Positions 1 to 9,065 of a stretch of 64,000 bases of DNA are shown here, piece by piece. Numbering within the stretch: position 1 is the first letter of the stretch; each line of letters begins with the position of its first letter. The notes under the pieces were generated by a model. That model had not been told where the DNA came from. It saw only the letters and a list, made by a program, of their open reading frames with translations, and did not search any database. The DNA lies in the NCBI RefSeq assembly GCF_004364805.1, contig NZ_SOAP01000001.1:806001-870000 (forward strand), given 5' to 3'. The translations under genes were made by a program, and so were the position numbers. The DNA comes from Pelagimonas phthalicica (lineage in GTDB: Bacteria; Pseudomonadota; Alphaproteobacteria; Rhodobacterales; Rhodobacteraceae).

Positions 1-1
1 A

Positions 2-889
2 TACGAAGCCCCTTTGCGCGCAGCCCTGGACGCGGAAGGTCTGGATTATGTGCTGTCCTGTGAGATGGATGCGGAGCTGGTGGATTACATCATCTATGCG
101 CCCAATTCCGGGCTCAGCGATTTTTCGGTCTTTCCCCGCCTCAAGGCAGTGATGAACCTCTGGGCCGGGGTCGAGGATGTGGTTGGCAATAAGACTCTGA
201 CTGTGCCGCTGACCCGAATGGTTGATGAAGAGGGCCTGACACAGGGCATGGTGGAATGGGTCACCGGCCATGTGATGCGCCACCATCTGGGGATGGATGC
301 ACATATTGTGAACCCGGAGCGGATCTGGGACGACACGCCGCCCCCCTTGGCTAAGGATCGCAAGGTGACGGTGCTGGGGCTTGGCGCGCTTGGCACTGCC
401 TGCGCCGGGATGCTGGCGCAGATCGGCTTTGCCGTGACCGGGTGGAGCCGATCCGACAAGGAGATTGCAGATGTGATCTGCGAACATGGTGACGAGGGAT
501 TGGCGCGCGCGCTGAGCGGGGCCGAGATTGTCGTGCTGCTGCTGCCCAACACGCCGGCGACCGAGGATGTGATCAACGCAGAACGCCTGGCGCTGATGGC
601 CAAGGGCAGTGTGATCATCAATCCGGGGCGTGGGCCTTTGATCGATGATGCGGCGCTGCTGGCGGCGTTGGACAGCGGCCAGATCGGTCATGCGACTTTG
701 GACGTTTTCCGCGTCGAACCGCTGCCTGCGGATCACCTGTTCTGGGCCCATCCAAAGGTCACCGTGACCCCGCATATCGCCTCGACCACCCGTCCTGACA
801 GTGCCGCACGAGTGATAGCGCAAAACATTCGCCGCGCCGAGACCGGCACGCCTCTGTTGCATCTTGTTGACCGCAGCGCAGGGTATTAA
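2..889 (+). CDS. D-2-hydroxyacid dehydrogenase, GhrA-like (5' partial)
   Basis: NAD(P)H-dependent reductase of the glyoxylate/hydroxypyruvate reductase A type, expected to reduce glyoxylate or hydroxypyruvate in the cytosol. The reading frame is open to the left edge (codons for Y-E-A-P precede the first possible TTG start at 14), so the N-terminus lies outside the window; about 20 residues are missing compared with the usual ~310. Visible features are the Rossmann motif VLGLGALG near the middle, the catalytic-arginine segment INPGRGPLIDD, a glutamate in DVFRVEPLP and the catalytic histidine in TPHIAS. rpe follows 33 bp downstream on the same strand. The exact substrate cannot be read from the sequence. 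Confidence 0.88.
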   Translation, partial: YEAPLRAALDAEGLDYVLSCEMDAELVDYIIYAPNSGLSDFSVFPRLKAVMNLWAGVEDVVGNKTLTVPLTRMVDEEGLTQGMVEWVTGHVMRHHLGMDAHIVNPERIWDDTPPPLAKDRKVTVLGLGALGTACAGMLAQIGFAVTGWSRSDKEIADVICEHGDEGLARALSGAEIVVLLLPNTPATEDVINAERLALMAKGSVIINPGRGPLIDDAALLAALDSGQIGHATLDVFRVEPLPADHLFWAHPKVTVTPHIASTTRPDSAARVIAQNIRRAETGTPLLHLVDRSAGY

Positions 890-922
890 GCCCTAGCCAA
901 CCCTAGCCGCAAGGATTCGACC

Positions 923-1603
923 ATGAGCTTTGATCGCAGCGTCAAGATCGCCCCCTCTATCCTCTCAGCCGACTTCGCCGATTTCGGCCGTGAAATTCAG
1001 GCCATTGAAGCGCAAGGCGCGGATTGGATTCATGTCGACGTGATGGACGGGCATTTTGTGCCGAACCTGACCTTTGGTCCCCCCGCCGTGAAAGCGTTTC
1101 GCAAACATGTGAAAACGGTCATGGATGTGCATCTGATGATCTCGCCGGTGGATGCTTATATCGACGCTTATGCCGATGCCGGTGCGGATGTTTTGACCGC
1201 CCATGTTGAGGCTGGGCCCCATAGCCACCGCACCTTGCAGGCCATTCGTGGCGCGGGGATGAAGGCCGGGATCGCCTTGAACCCGGGCACACCTGCGGAA
1301 GCGGTCGAGCATTTGCTGGACCTGACCGATCTGGTCTGTGTGATGACCGTGAACCCCGGTTTTGGCGGGCAAAAGTTCATCGATATGACCGCCAAGGTGC
1401 GCAAGCTGCGCGAGATAATTGGCGACCGTCCGGTGCATATCGAGATTGACGGTGGCGTTGATCCCACCACCGCGCCGCTGGTGGTTGAAGCCGGGGCGGA
1501 TGTTCTGGTGGCGGGTTCTGCCGTGTTCCGCGGTGGTTCGGTCGAGAACCCGGCCCCCTATGGTGAGAATATCCGCGCGATCAAGGCCTCGGTCGCCGGT
1601 TGA
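923..1603 (+). CDS. rpe: Ribulose-phosphate 3-epimerase
   Basis: Interconverts ribulose 5-phosphate and xylulose 5-phosphate in the pentose phosphate and Calvin-type sugar phosphate pools. The 226-residue length fits the family. Diagnostic segments are all present: HVDVMDGHFVPNLTFGP (metal and substrate residues), the DVHLMI metal-binding histidine, VNPGFGGQKFI phosphate loop, EIDGGVDPTTAP and VAGSAVFRG. The ATG at 923 is preceded by AAGGA at a suitable distance. It is probably cotranscribed with the upstream hydroxyacid dehydrogenase; a GC-rich palindromic element follows the stop codon and may end transcription. Confidence 0.97.
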   Translation: MSFDRSVKIAPSILSADFADFGREIQAIEAQGADWIHVDVMDGHFVPNLTFGPPAVKAFRKHVKTVMDVHLMISPVDAYIDAYADAGADVLTAHVEAGPHSHRTLQAIRGAGMKAGIALNPGTPAEAVEHLLDLTDLVCVMTVNPGFGGQKFIDMTAKVRKLREIIGDRPVHIEIDGGVDPTTAPLVVEAGADVLVAGSAVFRGGSVENPAPYGENIRAIKASVAG

Positions 1604-1605
1604 TA

Positions 1606-1670
1606 GGGGGTTGGGGGCGCTGCCCCCGGCCTGCGGCCTCCCCCGGGATATTTTTGGCCCAAAGAAACCT
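1606..1670 (+). repeat. GC-rich intergenic palindromic element, copy 1
   Basis: Begins GGGGGTTGGGGGCGCTGCCC and ends CCCCGGGATATTTTTGGCCC followed by AAAGAAACC. The inner part folds as GGGGGCGCTGCCCCC, and the CCCCGG(G)ATATTT-GGCCC-AAAGAAAC tail is shared with elements at 18541, 44263 and 61164. It lies directly after rpe and could act as a terminator. Confidence 0.7.
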
Positions 1671-1785
1671 AGAGCGCGTCCAGTTCAATTGAATTCGCTC
1701 AGCTGGTCGAACGCGTTATGCTCTGCAAATGTTGCCTCGCCCTGCCGAGCGAATACTTGAATCAGATCAAACTGAACACGCTGTA
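1671..1785. repeat. 115-bp palindromic repeat, copy 1
   Basis: A 115-bp block beginning AGAGCGCGTCCAGTTCAATT and ending AACTGAACACGCTGTA. It aligns without gaps to 29121-29235 with 16 mismatches by eye (about 86 percent identity). Its two ends are imperfect inverted repeats (GCGCGT-CAGTT against AACTGAACACGC), and the centre is also self-complementary. It sits between the convergent rpe and thioesterase genes. No ORF inside; it looks like a MITE or REP-type element. Confidence 0.8.
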
Positions 1786-1809
1786 GACGCGTGATCTAAT
1801 TGGCGTGGG

Positions 1810-2211
1810 TCAGCCGGACTTGCGGTAGCGGAAGGTGCCGGCGCCTTTGGCGATCAACTCGCCGGTTTCGTCGGTGATTTTGCCTTCGGCAAAGAAGGTG
1901 GATTTGCCACCGCCGGTTTTGAACCCTTCGGCGATGAACATCTGACCGCGCGGGCGCGACAGGTATTGCACGTTCAGGGTCAGCGTCCAGCACATTTGGC
2001 GGTTGTCCGGATCACCGGTATAGCAGCCGGCAAAGCCCATGACCGTGTCGAGCAGCGAGGCATGTGAGCCGCCATGCGGGCTGCCATGGCGGTTCATGAT
2101 ATGGGGTTCCAGCGGGAGCTGGAATTTCGAATAGCCCTCGCGCCAATCCACCATCTCAAAGCCCAAGTGACGCGCATAGGCGTATGATTTTTCCCGTAAA
2201 GCTTCATCCAT
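1810..2211 (-). CDS. PaaI-family hotdog acyl-CoA thioesterase
   Basis: Small (133 residues) hotdog-fold thioesterase, expected to hydrolyse an acyl-CoA in the cytosol. The family core NRHGSPHGGSHASLLDTVMG lies near residues 40-59, with the following T-L-N-V-Q-Y-L-S-R strand and a G-GKSTFFAEG strand near the end. It overlaps the kinase gene upstream by 8 nt, so it is the last gene of the leftward acyl-CoA operon that starts at 6533. In that setting it may release a CoA ester that would otherwise accumulate. Substrate unknown. Confidence 0.88.
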   Translation of the reverse strand: MDEALREKSYAYARHLGFEMVDWREGYSKFQLPLEPHIMNRHGSPHGGSHASLLDTVMGFAGCYTGDPDNRQMCWTLTLNVQYLSRPRGQMFIAEGFKTGGGKSTFFAEGKITDETGELIAKGAGTFRYRKSG

Positions 2212-3226
2212 TCCAGTCGCGCGCCTCTAATCCTAACTCTGCAAATCGCGGCACAAAAGCCCCGAGTTTCAAGCCTTTGTCGGGGTTGGCGGCATTGCCG
2301 TCAAGCGCGCGTTTCTTCACGCCTTGCAGGATGGCCGCCATGCGGAAAAACGCAAAGGCCAGGTAGAAGCCAAAGTTTGCGATCTGGGCGATGCCGCGAC
2401 GCGCGCAATAGTCGGCGACGAATTCGGCATCGCTGGGTAGGCCCAAGGCGGCCCGATCAAGCTCGGCCAGCCCGCGCCCTTCGCTGCCCGGTGGCAATTG
2501 CCATTGCATGATCACCCCGGCGAGATCGGCAAAGGGGTGGCCGAGGGTGGACAGCTCCCAATCAAGCACGGCCAGGCAATCAGCGCTGTTTGGTGCAAAG
2601 AGCAGATTGTCGATGCGAAAATCGCCATGCACAAGGGTACGCTGGCCGTCATCGGCGGGCATTTCCGCGCTGAGCCATTGGTTCAGCGCCTCCATCGCCG
2701 GGATGGTTTCGGTCTCGCTGGCGCGGTATTGTTTGGACCAGCGGGCAAGCTGGCGTTCGAAGTAATGGCCCGGTGGGCCGTAATCGGACAGGTCAACCGC
2801 GTCGACATCCACTTTGTGGATGGCAGCCAGAACGCGGGCCATTTCAGCGATGATGGCGCGGCGGTGGGCGGGGGTGGCATCGGGCATGGAAGGGTCAACG
2901 ATATTGCGCCCGGTGATATGCTCCATGATGTAGAAATCGGTGCCCAGGACGGTGTCGTCCTGACAGAGGGCCAGCATGGCGGGGACGGGCACATCGCTGT
3001 CTGCCAGGGCCTTTTGCACGCGAAATTCGCGATCCACCGCATGGGCCGATTTCAGCAGCACCCCGGGAGGCTTGCGGCGCAGCACATAGTTGCGCTGAGG
3101 TGTTTCAAGCCGATAGGTCGGGTTGGATTGGCCAACATCGAATTTCGCCGCCCGCGCCGAGCCTTGAAAGCCCGCCACATTGGAGACCATCCAGTCACTG
3201 ACCCGCTGCAACTCCTCTGGGGTCAT
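2204..3226 (-). CDS. APH-like phosphotransferase (ACAD10/11 kinase-domain type)
   Basis: Aminoglycoside-phosphotransferase-fold kinase of the kind found beside or fused to ACAD10/11 dehydrogenases; relatives phosphorylate the hydroxyl group of 4-hydroxyacyl-CoAs. Catalytic loop HGDFRIDN is at residues 200-207 and the metal-binding LDWE at 221-224; a nucleotide-binding loop VGQSNPTYRL is at 31-40. The 340-residue length is typical. ATG at 3226 lies 3 nt after the stop of the dehydrogenase gene, so the two are probably translated together. An antibiotic-resistance role is unlikely given the context. Confidence 0.87.
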   Translation of the reverse strand: MTPEELQRVSDWMVSNVAGFQGSARAAKFDVGQSNPTYRLETPQRNYVLRRKPPGVLLKSAHAVDREFRVQKALADSDVPVPAMLALCQDDTVLGTDFYIMEHITGRNIVDPSMPDATPAHRRAIIAEMARVLAAIHKVDVDAVDLSDYGPPGHYFERQLARWSKQYRASETETIPAMEALNQWLSAEMPADDGQRTLVHGDFRIDNLLFAPNSADCLAVLDWELSTLGHPFADLAGVIMQWQLPPGSEGRGLAELDRAALGLPSDAEFVADYCARRGIAQIANFGFYLAFAFFRMAAILQGVKKRALDGNAANPDKGLKLGAFVPRFAELGLEARDWNG

Positions 3227-3229
3227 GGC

Positions 3230-4465
3230 TCAGCTCGCCTGATTGCTGTGCTTGCGCAGCTCGGCCCGGGCGACCTGACGGCGATGCACCGCATCCGGAC
3301 CATCGGCAAAGCGCAGGGTGCGCACATGGGTCCACATCGCGGCCAGCGACGTATCCTGAGAGATCCCCGCCGCGCCGTGCAATTGCATCGCCTCATCGAT
3401 CACCTTGCCCGCCATCAAGGGCGCGATGACCTTGATCTTGGAAATCCAGGGCTGGGCGGCGCGCACACCAGCGGTGTCCATCATCCAGGCAGCCTTGAGA
3501 CATAACAGCCTAGCCATTTCGATCTCCATCCGGGCATTGGCGATGATGTCGTAATTTGCGCCCAGATCAGCGATGCGCTTGCCAAAGGCTTCGCGGTCAA
3601 GGCCGCGTTTGCACATCATGTCCAGCGCCTTTTCCGCCTGACCAATCGCGCGCATGCAGTGATGGATGCGGCCGGGGCCAAGGCGTCCCTGCGCCACCTC
3701 AAAGCCGCGTCCCTCGCCCAGCACAATATTGCGCGCCGGGATGCGCACATCGGTGAAACGCAGATGCATATGGCCATGGGGCGCGTCATCCTGACCAAAG
3801 ACCTGCATCGGGCGCAGGATCTCGATCCCCGGCGTGTCGGCATCCATGACAAACATGGTGTGGCGGCTGTGTTTGGCGGCGTCAGGATCGGTACAGGCCA
3901 TGAGGATATAAAGCTGGCAGCGCGGATCCCCTGCCCCGCTGATCCACCATTTTTCGCCGTTCAGCACATAATCATCCCCATCACGCCGGGCCTCAAAGGC
4001 CAGTTGCGCCGCGTCAGATGACGCCACATCCGGCTCGGTCATCACATAGGCTGAGCGGATGTCGCCATTGAGCAGCGGCACCAGCCAGCGGGTTTTCATC
4101 CAGTCTTCGCCATAGCGTTCCAGCACTTCCATATTGCCGGTATCAGGCGCGTTGCAGTTGAACACCTCGGCGGCTATGCCGACCTTGCCCATCTCTTCGG
4201 CCAGATAGGCGTATTCCACGGTGCTGAGCCCATAGCCGCGGTCGCTATCGGTCAGCCAAAAATTCCACAACCCGCGCTCACGCGCCAAACCCTTGAGACC
4301 GTTCAGGATTTCCAACTGACGTTCAGTGTGTTGAAACCGGTCGCCTGAGGGGTGTTTGCCCACCTCGCCGTGGAATTCCGCGTCCAGCGGGGCGATATCA
4401 TCCTCGACCATGCGTCGCACCGCCTCGATCAGTGGCCGCACCCGATCCGTCATTCCAAGATCCAT
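3230..4465 (-). CDS. Acyl-CoA dehydrogenase, ACAD10/11 type
   Basis: FAD enzyme of the acyl-CoA dehydrogenase fold, 411 residues. The segments YVMTEPDVASSDA, GEKWWISGAGDP, EGRGFEVAQGRLGPGRIHHCMR and QLHGAAGIS place it with the ACAD10/11 branch rather than with ordinary fatty-acid dehydrogenases. Members of that branch have been linked to dephosphorylating dehydration of 4-phosphoacyl-CoA. It stops directly before the kinase gene and starts 1 bp after the MaoC gene ends, a tightly packed operon. Whether it acts as an oxidising dehydrogenase or in 4-hydroxyacid conversion is inference from the neighbours. Confidence 0.9.
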   Translation of the reverse strand: MDLGMTDRVRPLIEAVRRMVEDDIAPLDAEFHGEVGKHPSGDRFQHTERQLEILNGLKGLARERGLWNFWLTDSDRGYGLSTVEYAYLAEEMGKVGIAAEVFNCNAPDTGNMEVLERYGEDWMKTRWLVPLLNGDIRSAYVMTEPDVASSDAAQLAFEARRDGDDYVLNGEKWWISGAGDPRCQLYILMACTDPDAAKHSRHTMFVMDADTPGIEILRPMQVFGQDDAPHGHMHLRFTDVRIPARNIVLGEGRGFEVAQGRLGPGRIHHCMRAIGQAEKALDMMCKRGLDREAFGKRIADLGANYDIIANARMEIEMARLLCLKAAWMMDTAGVRAAQPWISKIKVIAPLMAGKVIDEAMQLHGAAGISQDTSLAAMWTHVRTLRFADGPDAVHRRQVARAELRKHSNQAS

Positions 4466-4909
4466 CTAACTCTTCCTCTCAAATCGGGTGATCCATTGCG
4501 CGGCCAGGGCTGGCCGCTCGGCGTTTTCAATTTCGACCGTGACATCCCAATGCACCGCCAGCCAGCCATCGCCCTCATCAACCGAGGCCACAGCAAAGCG
4601 CCCACGCACCCGCGCGCCCACCCGCACGGGCGAGACAAAGCGGATGCGATCAAACCCGTAATTGATGCTGGCCCCAAGGCCGGGCAGATCGGGCACGATC
4701 TGATAGGACATCATCGACAACATCGACAGGGTCAGAAACCCATGCGCAATTGCCCCTCCAAACGGGGTTTCGGCGGCGGCGCGGGCCTCATCCAGGTGGA
4801 TGAACTGCCAATCCTCGGTGGTATCGGCAAAGGCACGCACCCGCGCGGCGTCCAAAGTGACCCAGTCCGAGTGCCGCTCTGGCAGGGCGCGCAGATCGTC
4901 AACCAGCAT
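4466..4909 (-). CDS. MaoC-like (R)-enoyl-CoA hydratase
   Basis: Single hotdog-domain hydratase that adds water to a trans-2-enoyl-CoA. The hydratase-2 pattern is visible: FADTTEDWQFIHLD with the catalytic Asp/His pair, then PFGGAIAHGFLTLS. The ATG at 4909 gives 147 residues and overlaps the ligase 3' end by 11 nt; an in-frame TTG at 4930 would add seven residues and I cannot exclude it. In this operon it could hydrate the enoyl-CoA made by the ACAD10/11-type enzyme. Confidence 0.87.
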   Translation of the reverse strand: MLVDDLRALPERHSDWVTLDAARVRAFADTTEDWQFIHLDEARAAAETPFGGAIAHGFLTLSMLSMMSYQIVPDLPGLGASINYGFDRIRFVSPVRVGARVRGRFAVASVDEGDGWLAVHWDVTVEIENAERPALAAQWITRFERKS

Positions 4910-6533
4910 CAGGCAGCACGTGATCGCCAAAGGTTTTACGCAGGGTGAGTTTCGAAACCTTACCCGTCGCGGTCAGTGGCAGCGCATCGGTCAACACCAT
5001 ATCATCGGGCAATTGCCAGCGCGCCACATGTTCCAGCATCATCTCGTGGATCTCAGCCAAAGCGGGCGGGTCATTTGCGTCATGCGGCACGACAATCAGC
5101 AGCGGGCGTTCATCCCATTTCGGATGGGCAATCGCGATGACGGCACAGTTGGCAATCTTGGGATGGCCCAGGGCGATGTTTTCCAAATCAATCGAGCTGA
5201 TCCATTCGCCGCCCGATTTGATCAAGTCTTTGGAACGATCCTGAAGCGTGAGGAAGCCACGTTTGTCAATGCTCGCCACATCGCCGGTGCCAAACCAGCC
5301 CTCTTTGTCCAGCGCGGCCTCGGTCGCCTCATCATTGTTGAAGTAGCCCGAAATCACCGCATTGCCGCGCACATAAAGCTCGCCCACGGCCTCGCCATCA
5401 TGGGGCAGGCGCTTGCCCTCTTCATCGACGATTTTCATGTCGACCCCAAAGACGCGCCGCCCCTGTTTGCATTTGAAATCAAGCTGTTCTTCGGCGGGCA
5501 ACTGTTTCATCGGGCGCGAGACCTGGGCTTGTGTGCCAATCGGGCTCATCTCGGTCATGCCCCAGGCATGGCAGACATCAACACCTTTGCTTTCAAAAAA
5601 GGTAATCATGTCGCGCGCCGCAGCCGAGCCGCCGATCACCAGTTGATCCAGCTCGGATGGGGTGGCATTGCGGCTCTCAATCTCGGCGCGAAGGCCCATC
5701 CAGACCGTTGGCACACCCCAACTGGCGGTGACTTTTTCGCTCTCCATCAAATCAAAGACCGAGGCCCCATCCAGTTTCGGCCCCGGCATTATCAAATTGG
5801 CCCCGACCAGCGGCGCGGCATAGGGCAGCCCCCAGGAATTGACGTGGAACATTGGCACCACGGGGAGGATGCGCGCGCCTTCATGCAGGCTGCGCGGCAC
5901 GGCGATGGCCACCATAAAGGCGTGCAAAACGGTCGAGCGATGTGAATAAAGCGCGCCTTTGGGATTGCCGGTGGTGCCCGAGGTGTAACACAGCCCCGCC
6001 GCGCTGTTTTCATCCATTTCCGGCCAGTCGAATTGCTCGGGTTGACCGTCCAACAACTCTTCGTAGCAGAGCAAATCAAGCGCGCTGTCAGGCATATGGG
6101 CGCGATCCGTCATCACAACCAAACGCAGCCCATCGGGCAGCTGATCGGCCAGCGCCTCAAGGATCGGGACAAAGGTCAGGTCGACAAACAGCACCCGGTC
6201 ACCGGCATGGGAGATGATATAGAGCATCTGTTCAGCAGAAAGACGCGGGTTGATCGTGTGACAGACCGCCCCCATGCCGGAAATGGCGTAATAGAGTTCG
6301 AAATGGCGGTAACCGTTCCAGGCCAGCGTGGCGACACGATCGCCGTCACCAATCCCCAAACCCTTGAGACCATAGGCCAATTGCGCGCTGCGCCGATAGG
6401 CCTGATCATAGGTCTCGCGGTGAATGTCGCCTTCGGTCCGCACCGAAACGATTTCCCCTTCCGGGTGAACTTCGCTCGCATATCGTAGAATTTCGATAAT
6501 GCGCAGCGGCATTTGCATCATCATGCCCTGCAT
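4899..6533 (-). CDS. Fatty-acyl/medium-chain acyl-CoA ligase (AMP-forming)
   Basis: Activates a carboxylic acid to its CoA thioester through an acyl-adenylate. The 544-residue protein has the AMP-binding signature [11 protein letters not shown] at 183-193, the adenylate motif [12 protein letters not shown], and the C-terminal hinge [20 protein letters not shown] followed by [15 protein letters not shown]; the reactive lysine is in the final [16 protein letters not shown] at 6533 is preceded by AGGGGAGGG. It is the first gene of the leftward operon and so probably supplies the substrate for the hydratase, dehydrogenase and kinase. Confidence 0.92.
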   Translation of the reverse strand: MQGMMMQMPLRIIEILRYASEVHPEGEIVSVRTEGDIHRETYDQAYRRSAQLAYGLKGLGIGDGDRVATLAWNGYRHFELYYAISGMGAVCHTINPRLSAEQMLYIISHAGDRVLFVDLTFVPILEALADQLPDGLRLVVMTDRAHMPDSALDLLCYEELLDGQPEQFDWPEMDENSAAGLCYTSGTTGNPKGALYSHRSTVLHAFMVAIAVPRSLHEGARILPVVPMFHVNSWGLPYAAPLVGANLIMPGPKLDGASVFDLMESEKVTASWGVPTVWMGLRAEIESRNATPSELDQLVIGGSAAARDMITFFESKGVDVCHAWGMTEMSPIGTQAQVSRPMKQLPAEEQLDFKCKQGRRVFGVDMKIVDEEGKRLPHDGEAVGELYVRGNAVISGYFNNDEATEAALDKEGWFGTGDVASIDKRGFLTLQDRSKDLIKSGGEWISSIDLENIALGHPKIANCAVIAIAHPKWDERPLLIVVPHDANDPPALAEIHEMMLEHVARWQLPDDMVLTDALPLTATGKVSKLTLRKTFGDHVLPDAG

Positions 6534-6645
6534 CTGGCCCTCCCCTGCCGTCCGCTATGTATTGGGACAGATTGGCCAATTCGCGCAGCGCTAGGCAATA
6601 GGCATTTCGACTCGCAGCAAAAAAATGACGTAAGGGGATTTACGC

Positions 6646-8184
6646 TCAGAGCCCGTCAATTTCGCTCTGCGGTTCCAGCGCCAGCGGTGCGGGCGTTCCG
6701 CCAAGATCATCGACCATCAGCGGGCTGTTGGGCTTGGCCAAGCGATTGCGCACGACCCAATGCAACCGCTCCGAGGCGCGGGTGATCGCCACATAGGCCA
6801 GACGTTTCCAAAGCGGTTGGCCTGCCTCGCTGCGCCCCATCCGAGCCGCGGCATAAAGGTCGGGGGCAAAGACCTGCACGTCTTCCCACTGGCTGCCCTG
6901 CGCCTTGTGGATCGTCACCGCCGCCCCATGCAAAAACGTCGCCCCCATCCGGGCGGCATAGGGGATAAACGGTTCTTCTTCCTCAGGTTTTTCGATTTTC
7001 ACAATCGAGGCCGCCGACACTTGTGGTTCAATCGCGCCCATCACATGCAGCCGCGAAAACCCCGGTTTGCGACCGGGGCCAAGATAGACCACCTGCGCAC
7101 CCTTGATCAGCCCGCGCGCCTCAAGATCGAGGCGTTTCTTGCGATGTTTCAGCGGCAATTCGATCCCGTCGCAAATCAGCGGCTCACCGGGCAAAAGCTC
7201 GGTTTCGGGCGCGCCATGAACCAGGCGAAAGGCGTTGATCAGCCGGATGCGTGTGGCATTGCGCCAGACCAGAACCGGCGAGCGCGCCATCAGGTCAACC
7301 TCGACCCTTTGGGCGAAATTAACCCGCACATCCCGACGCGAGGCCTCTTCGACCAGACGCTCAAAATCCTCAAAGCCAATCTGGGGATCAGCCAAGGCAT
7401 GGGCCAAATCCAGGATCGGGTTATCCGCCTCTTGACGGTGGATGCGGTGCAGTTCGAGCTTGTTCTTTTCGGGCAGTTTGTCAAAGACCATCTGCCCGGA
7501 TTGATTGACCGGAGCCAGCTGCGCCGGGTCGCCAAACAGCACGAGGTTCGGAAAAATCTCTTTCAGATCTTCGAATTGCCGGTCATCCAGCATCGAGGAT
7601 TCATCAACGAATCCAATATCCAGAGGGTCTTCGCGCCGTTTCCAACCGGTGATGAAATCCGAGCCGCGCAGGCCCGCCGCCGCCAAAGCTGCGGGAATCG
7701 ATTTATGCGCCTCATAGGTCGCTTTGGCCCGATCCAGCGCCTCTTGGGTGATGCCCTCGATCTCGGGTTGTTCTTCGTGTCCGGCCAGCCATTCGGCGAT
7801 CTTTTCGTATTCCGGATCATAGACCGGTGTATAAAGAATGCGGTGAATGGTGGTGGCGGGCACGCCGCGGGTGCGCAGAACAAAGGCCGCCTTGTTGGTC
7901 GGGGCCAGCACCGCAAGGCTGCGCCGCCCTTTGCGCTGTTTGGATTCGAAATCGCCTGAAACAATTTCAACATCAATGGCTTCGAGCGCTTTGACGAGTT
8001 CGGACAAAAGCAGCGTCTTGCCGCTGCCCGCCTTGCCCATCAGCGCCATCACCTGACCGGAGCCATCACTGGCAGGCAGGCAAATGCCGTCATCCAGATC
8101 AACACCGGCCGCGCGCAGCATCTCGGCGACACGGTCATGGGCAAGGGCCTGATCTTCGGAGAAAGTGAGGGCTGGCGCGTTCAT
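6646..8184 (-). CDS. RecD-like ATP-dependent DNA helicase
   Basis: Superfamily 1 helicase of the short RecD/exonuclease V-like group, 512 residues. Walker A is GKAGSGKT at 50-57, Walker B DESSML near 190, then the sensor GDPAQLAPV, the UvrD-C2 motif GAAVTIHKAQGSQWEDVQV near 425 and the C-terminal motif VAITRASERLHWVV. It lacks the N-terminal domain of full RecD and no recB or recC is nearby, so a role in repair or recombination is inferred only from the family. It stands alone between the acyl-CoA operon and luxI. Confidence 0.9.
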   Translation of the reverse strand: MNAPALTFSEDQALAHDRVAEMLRAAGVDLDDGICLPASDGSGQVMALMGKAGSGKTLLLSELVKALEAIDVEIVSGDFESKQRKGRRSLAVLAPTNKAAFVLRTRGVPATTIHRILYTPVYDPEYEKIAEWLAGHEEQPEIEGITQEALDRAKATYEAHKSIPAALAAAGLRGSDFITGWKRREDPLDIGFVDESSMLDDRQFEDLKEIFPNLVLFGDPAQLAPVNQSGQMVFDKLPEKNKLELHRIHRQEADNPILDLAHALADPQIGFEDFERLVEEASRRDVRVNFAQRVEVDLMARSPVLVWRNATRIRLINAFRLVHGAPETELLPGEPLICDGIELPLKHRKKRLDLEARGLIKGAQVVYLGPGRKPGFSRLHVMGAIEPQVSAASIVKIEKPEEEEPFIPYAARMGATFLHGAAVTIHKAQGSQWEDVQVFAPDLYAAARMGRSEAGQPLWKRLAYVAITRASERLHWVVRNRLAKPNSPLMVDDLGGTPAPLALEPQSEIDGL

Positions 8185-8244
8185 GGCGGCACCCTATCGG
8201 GCCGCGTCGGGATGCACCAGTTGAAAGGCCAGAATTAGGGGCCG

Positions 8245-8272
8245 ATATGCGAGGGGGTGAACCCTCGCATAT
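8245..8272. other. Perfect hairpin between luxI and the helicase gene
   Basis: ATATGCGAGGG, a 6-nt loop GGTGAA, then CCCTCGCATAT: perfect 11-bp arms, about 47 bp past the luxI stop and 61 bp before the helicase start. No T-run follows, so it may be a weak luxI terminator, mRNA-stabilising hairpin or operator. Confidence 0.6.
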
Positions 8273-8318
8273 GGATCAAGGGGCTTTGTGGGGGTAACCT
8301 CCCGCCGGGCTTTCGGGC

Positions 8319-8984
8319 TCAGGCCGCTTGCGGGGCCAATGCCAGAAACGGGTTTGGCATGGTGTCCATGCGTACGGTTTCGCCAAAGGAGGCTTCGAAC
8401 CAGCGTTTCATGAGATCGGGCGAGACGCCGGCGACCTTGGACACAGCGCGCTGATTTTCCTCAGTAAATTCCCAGATCGCAACGCTGATAGCACCTTTGC
8501 CGGTCCCATCGGTGCCCAGCACTTCGGGGGTGGAGCCAATGCGGCGGAAGACGCGGACCATATGAGCAAAGATCACACCGACAAAATGTTCGATACCAAA
8601 CTCTTTCATCACCTCGCCCCCGGCCAGCATCAGGGCCGCAGCCACACCGGGACGCGCGCCTTGGGCCAGGCAAAAGCGGGTGCATTCCCAGATCAGCGGG
8701 CTTTCGATGCGCACGCCGTCGGTCAGGTGCAGAAAGTGATCATTGACCATGGTCTTGCCCACGGTTGGCATCAGGCGCAGCGAACCACCATGGGTGCCAT
8801 CGGGGTTCTGCCAGATAATATAAAGCGGGTTTTCGACGTCATATTGATCGCGCTCCAGCCCGTCCTCATCAACGGTAACGTCCCAATCATGGCGGGTTTT
8901 GAACTGCGCGGCGCGGTCCTGAAACATCGTGCGAGCCAGCAGCGGAAAGTTGTGGAGATCTTCGGCGTAGATAAAGCGGATCAT
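8319..8984 (-). CDS. luxI: Acyl-homoserine-lactone synthase (LuxI family)
   Basis: Makes an N-acyl-homoserine lactone signal from S-adenosylmethionine and an acyl carrier. The 221-residue length fits. Conserved autoinducer-synthase features are visible: F-x-R...W near the N-terminus (MFQDRAAQFKTRHDW), the DQYD segment (D-x-YDVENPLYII), the GSLRLMPT strand with the conserved arginine, and IWECTRFCL with the essential glutamate and arginine. GAGGGG precedes the ATG. It is followed upstream by luxR in the same orientation, which is the usual arrangement. The acyl chain length cannot be predicted reliably from this reading. Confidence 0.96.
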   Translation of the reverse strand: MIRFIYAEDLHNFPLLARTMFQDRAAQFKTRHDWDVTVDEDGLERDQYDVENPLYIIWQNPDGTHGGSLRLMPTVGKTMVNDHFLHLTDGVRIESPLIWECTRFCLAQGARPGVAAALMLAGGEVMKEFGIEHFVGVIFAHMVRVFRRIGSTPEVLGTDGTGKGAISVAIWEFTEENQRAVSKVAGVSPDLMKRWFEASFGETVRMDTMPNPFLALAPQAA

Positions 8985-9065
8985 GGTGTGGTGCCCCTCG
9001 TGAAACTTGATGAGGACAACACTGAAATTTCCCGGTTAACGGGTGCTGATCCAAGCGTACGCTCC

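Noticed and set aside
2498-3505. 335-codon frame antisense to the kinase gene
   Set aside because: Low-complexity shadow with no motif; the kinase HGDFRIDN and LDWE motifs decide the strand.
8245-8272. Calling the luxI-helicase hairpin a terminator
   Set aside because: Perfect stem but no T-run on either strand, so it is listed only as a hairpin.
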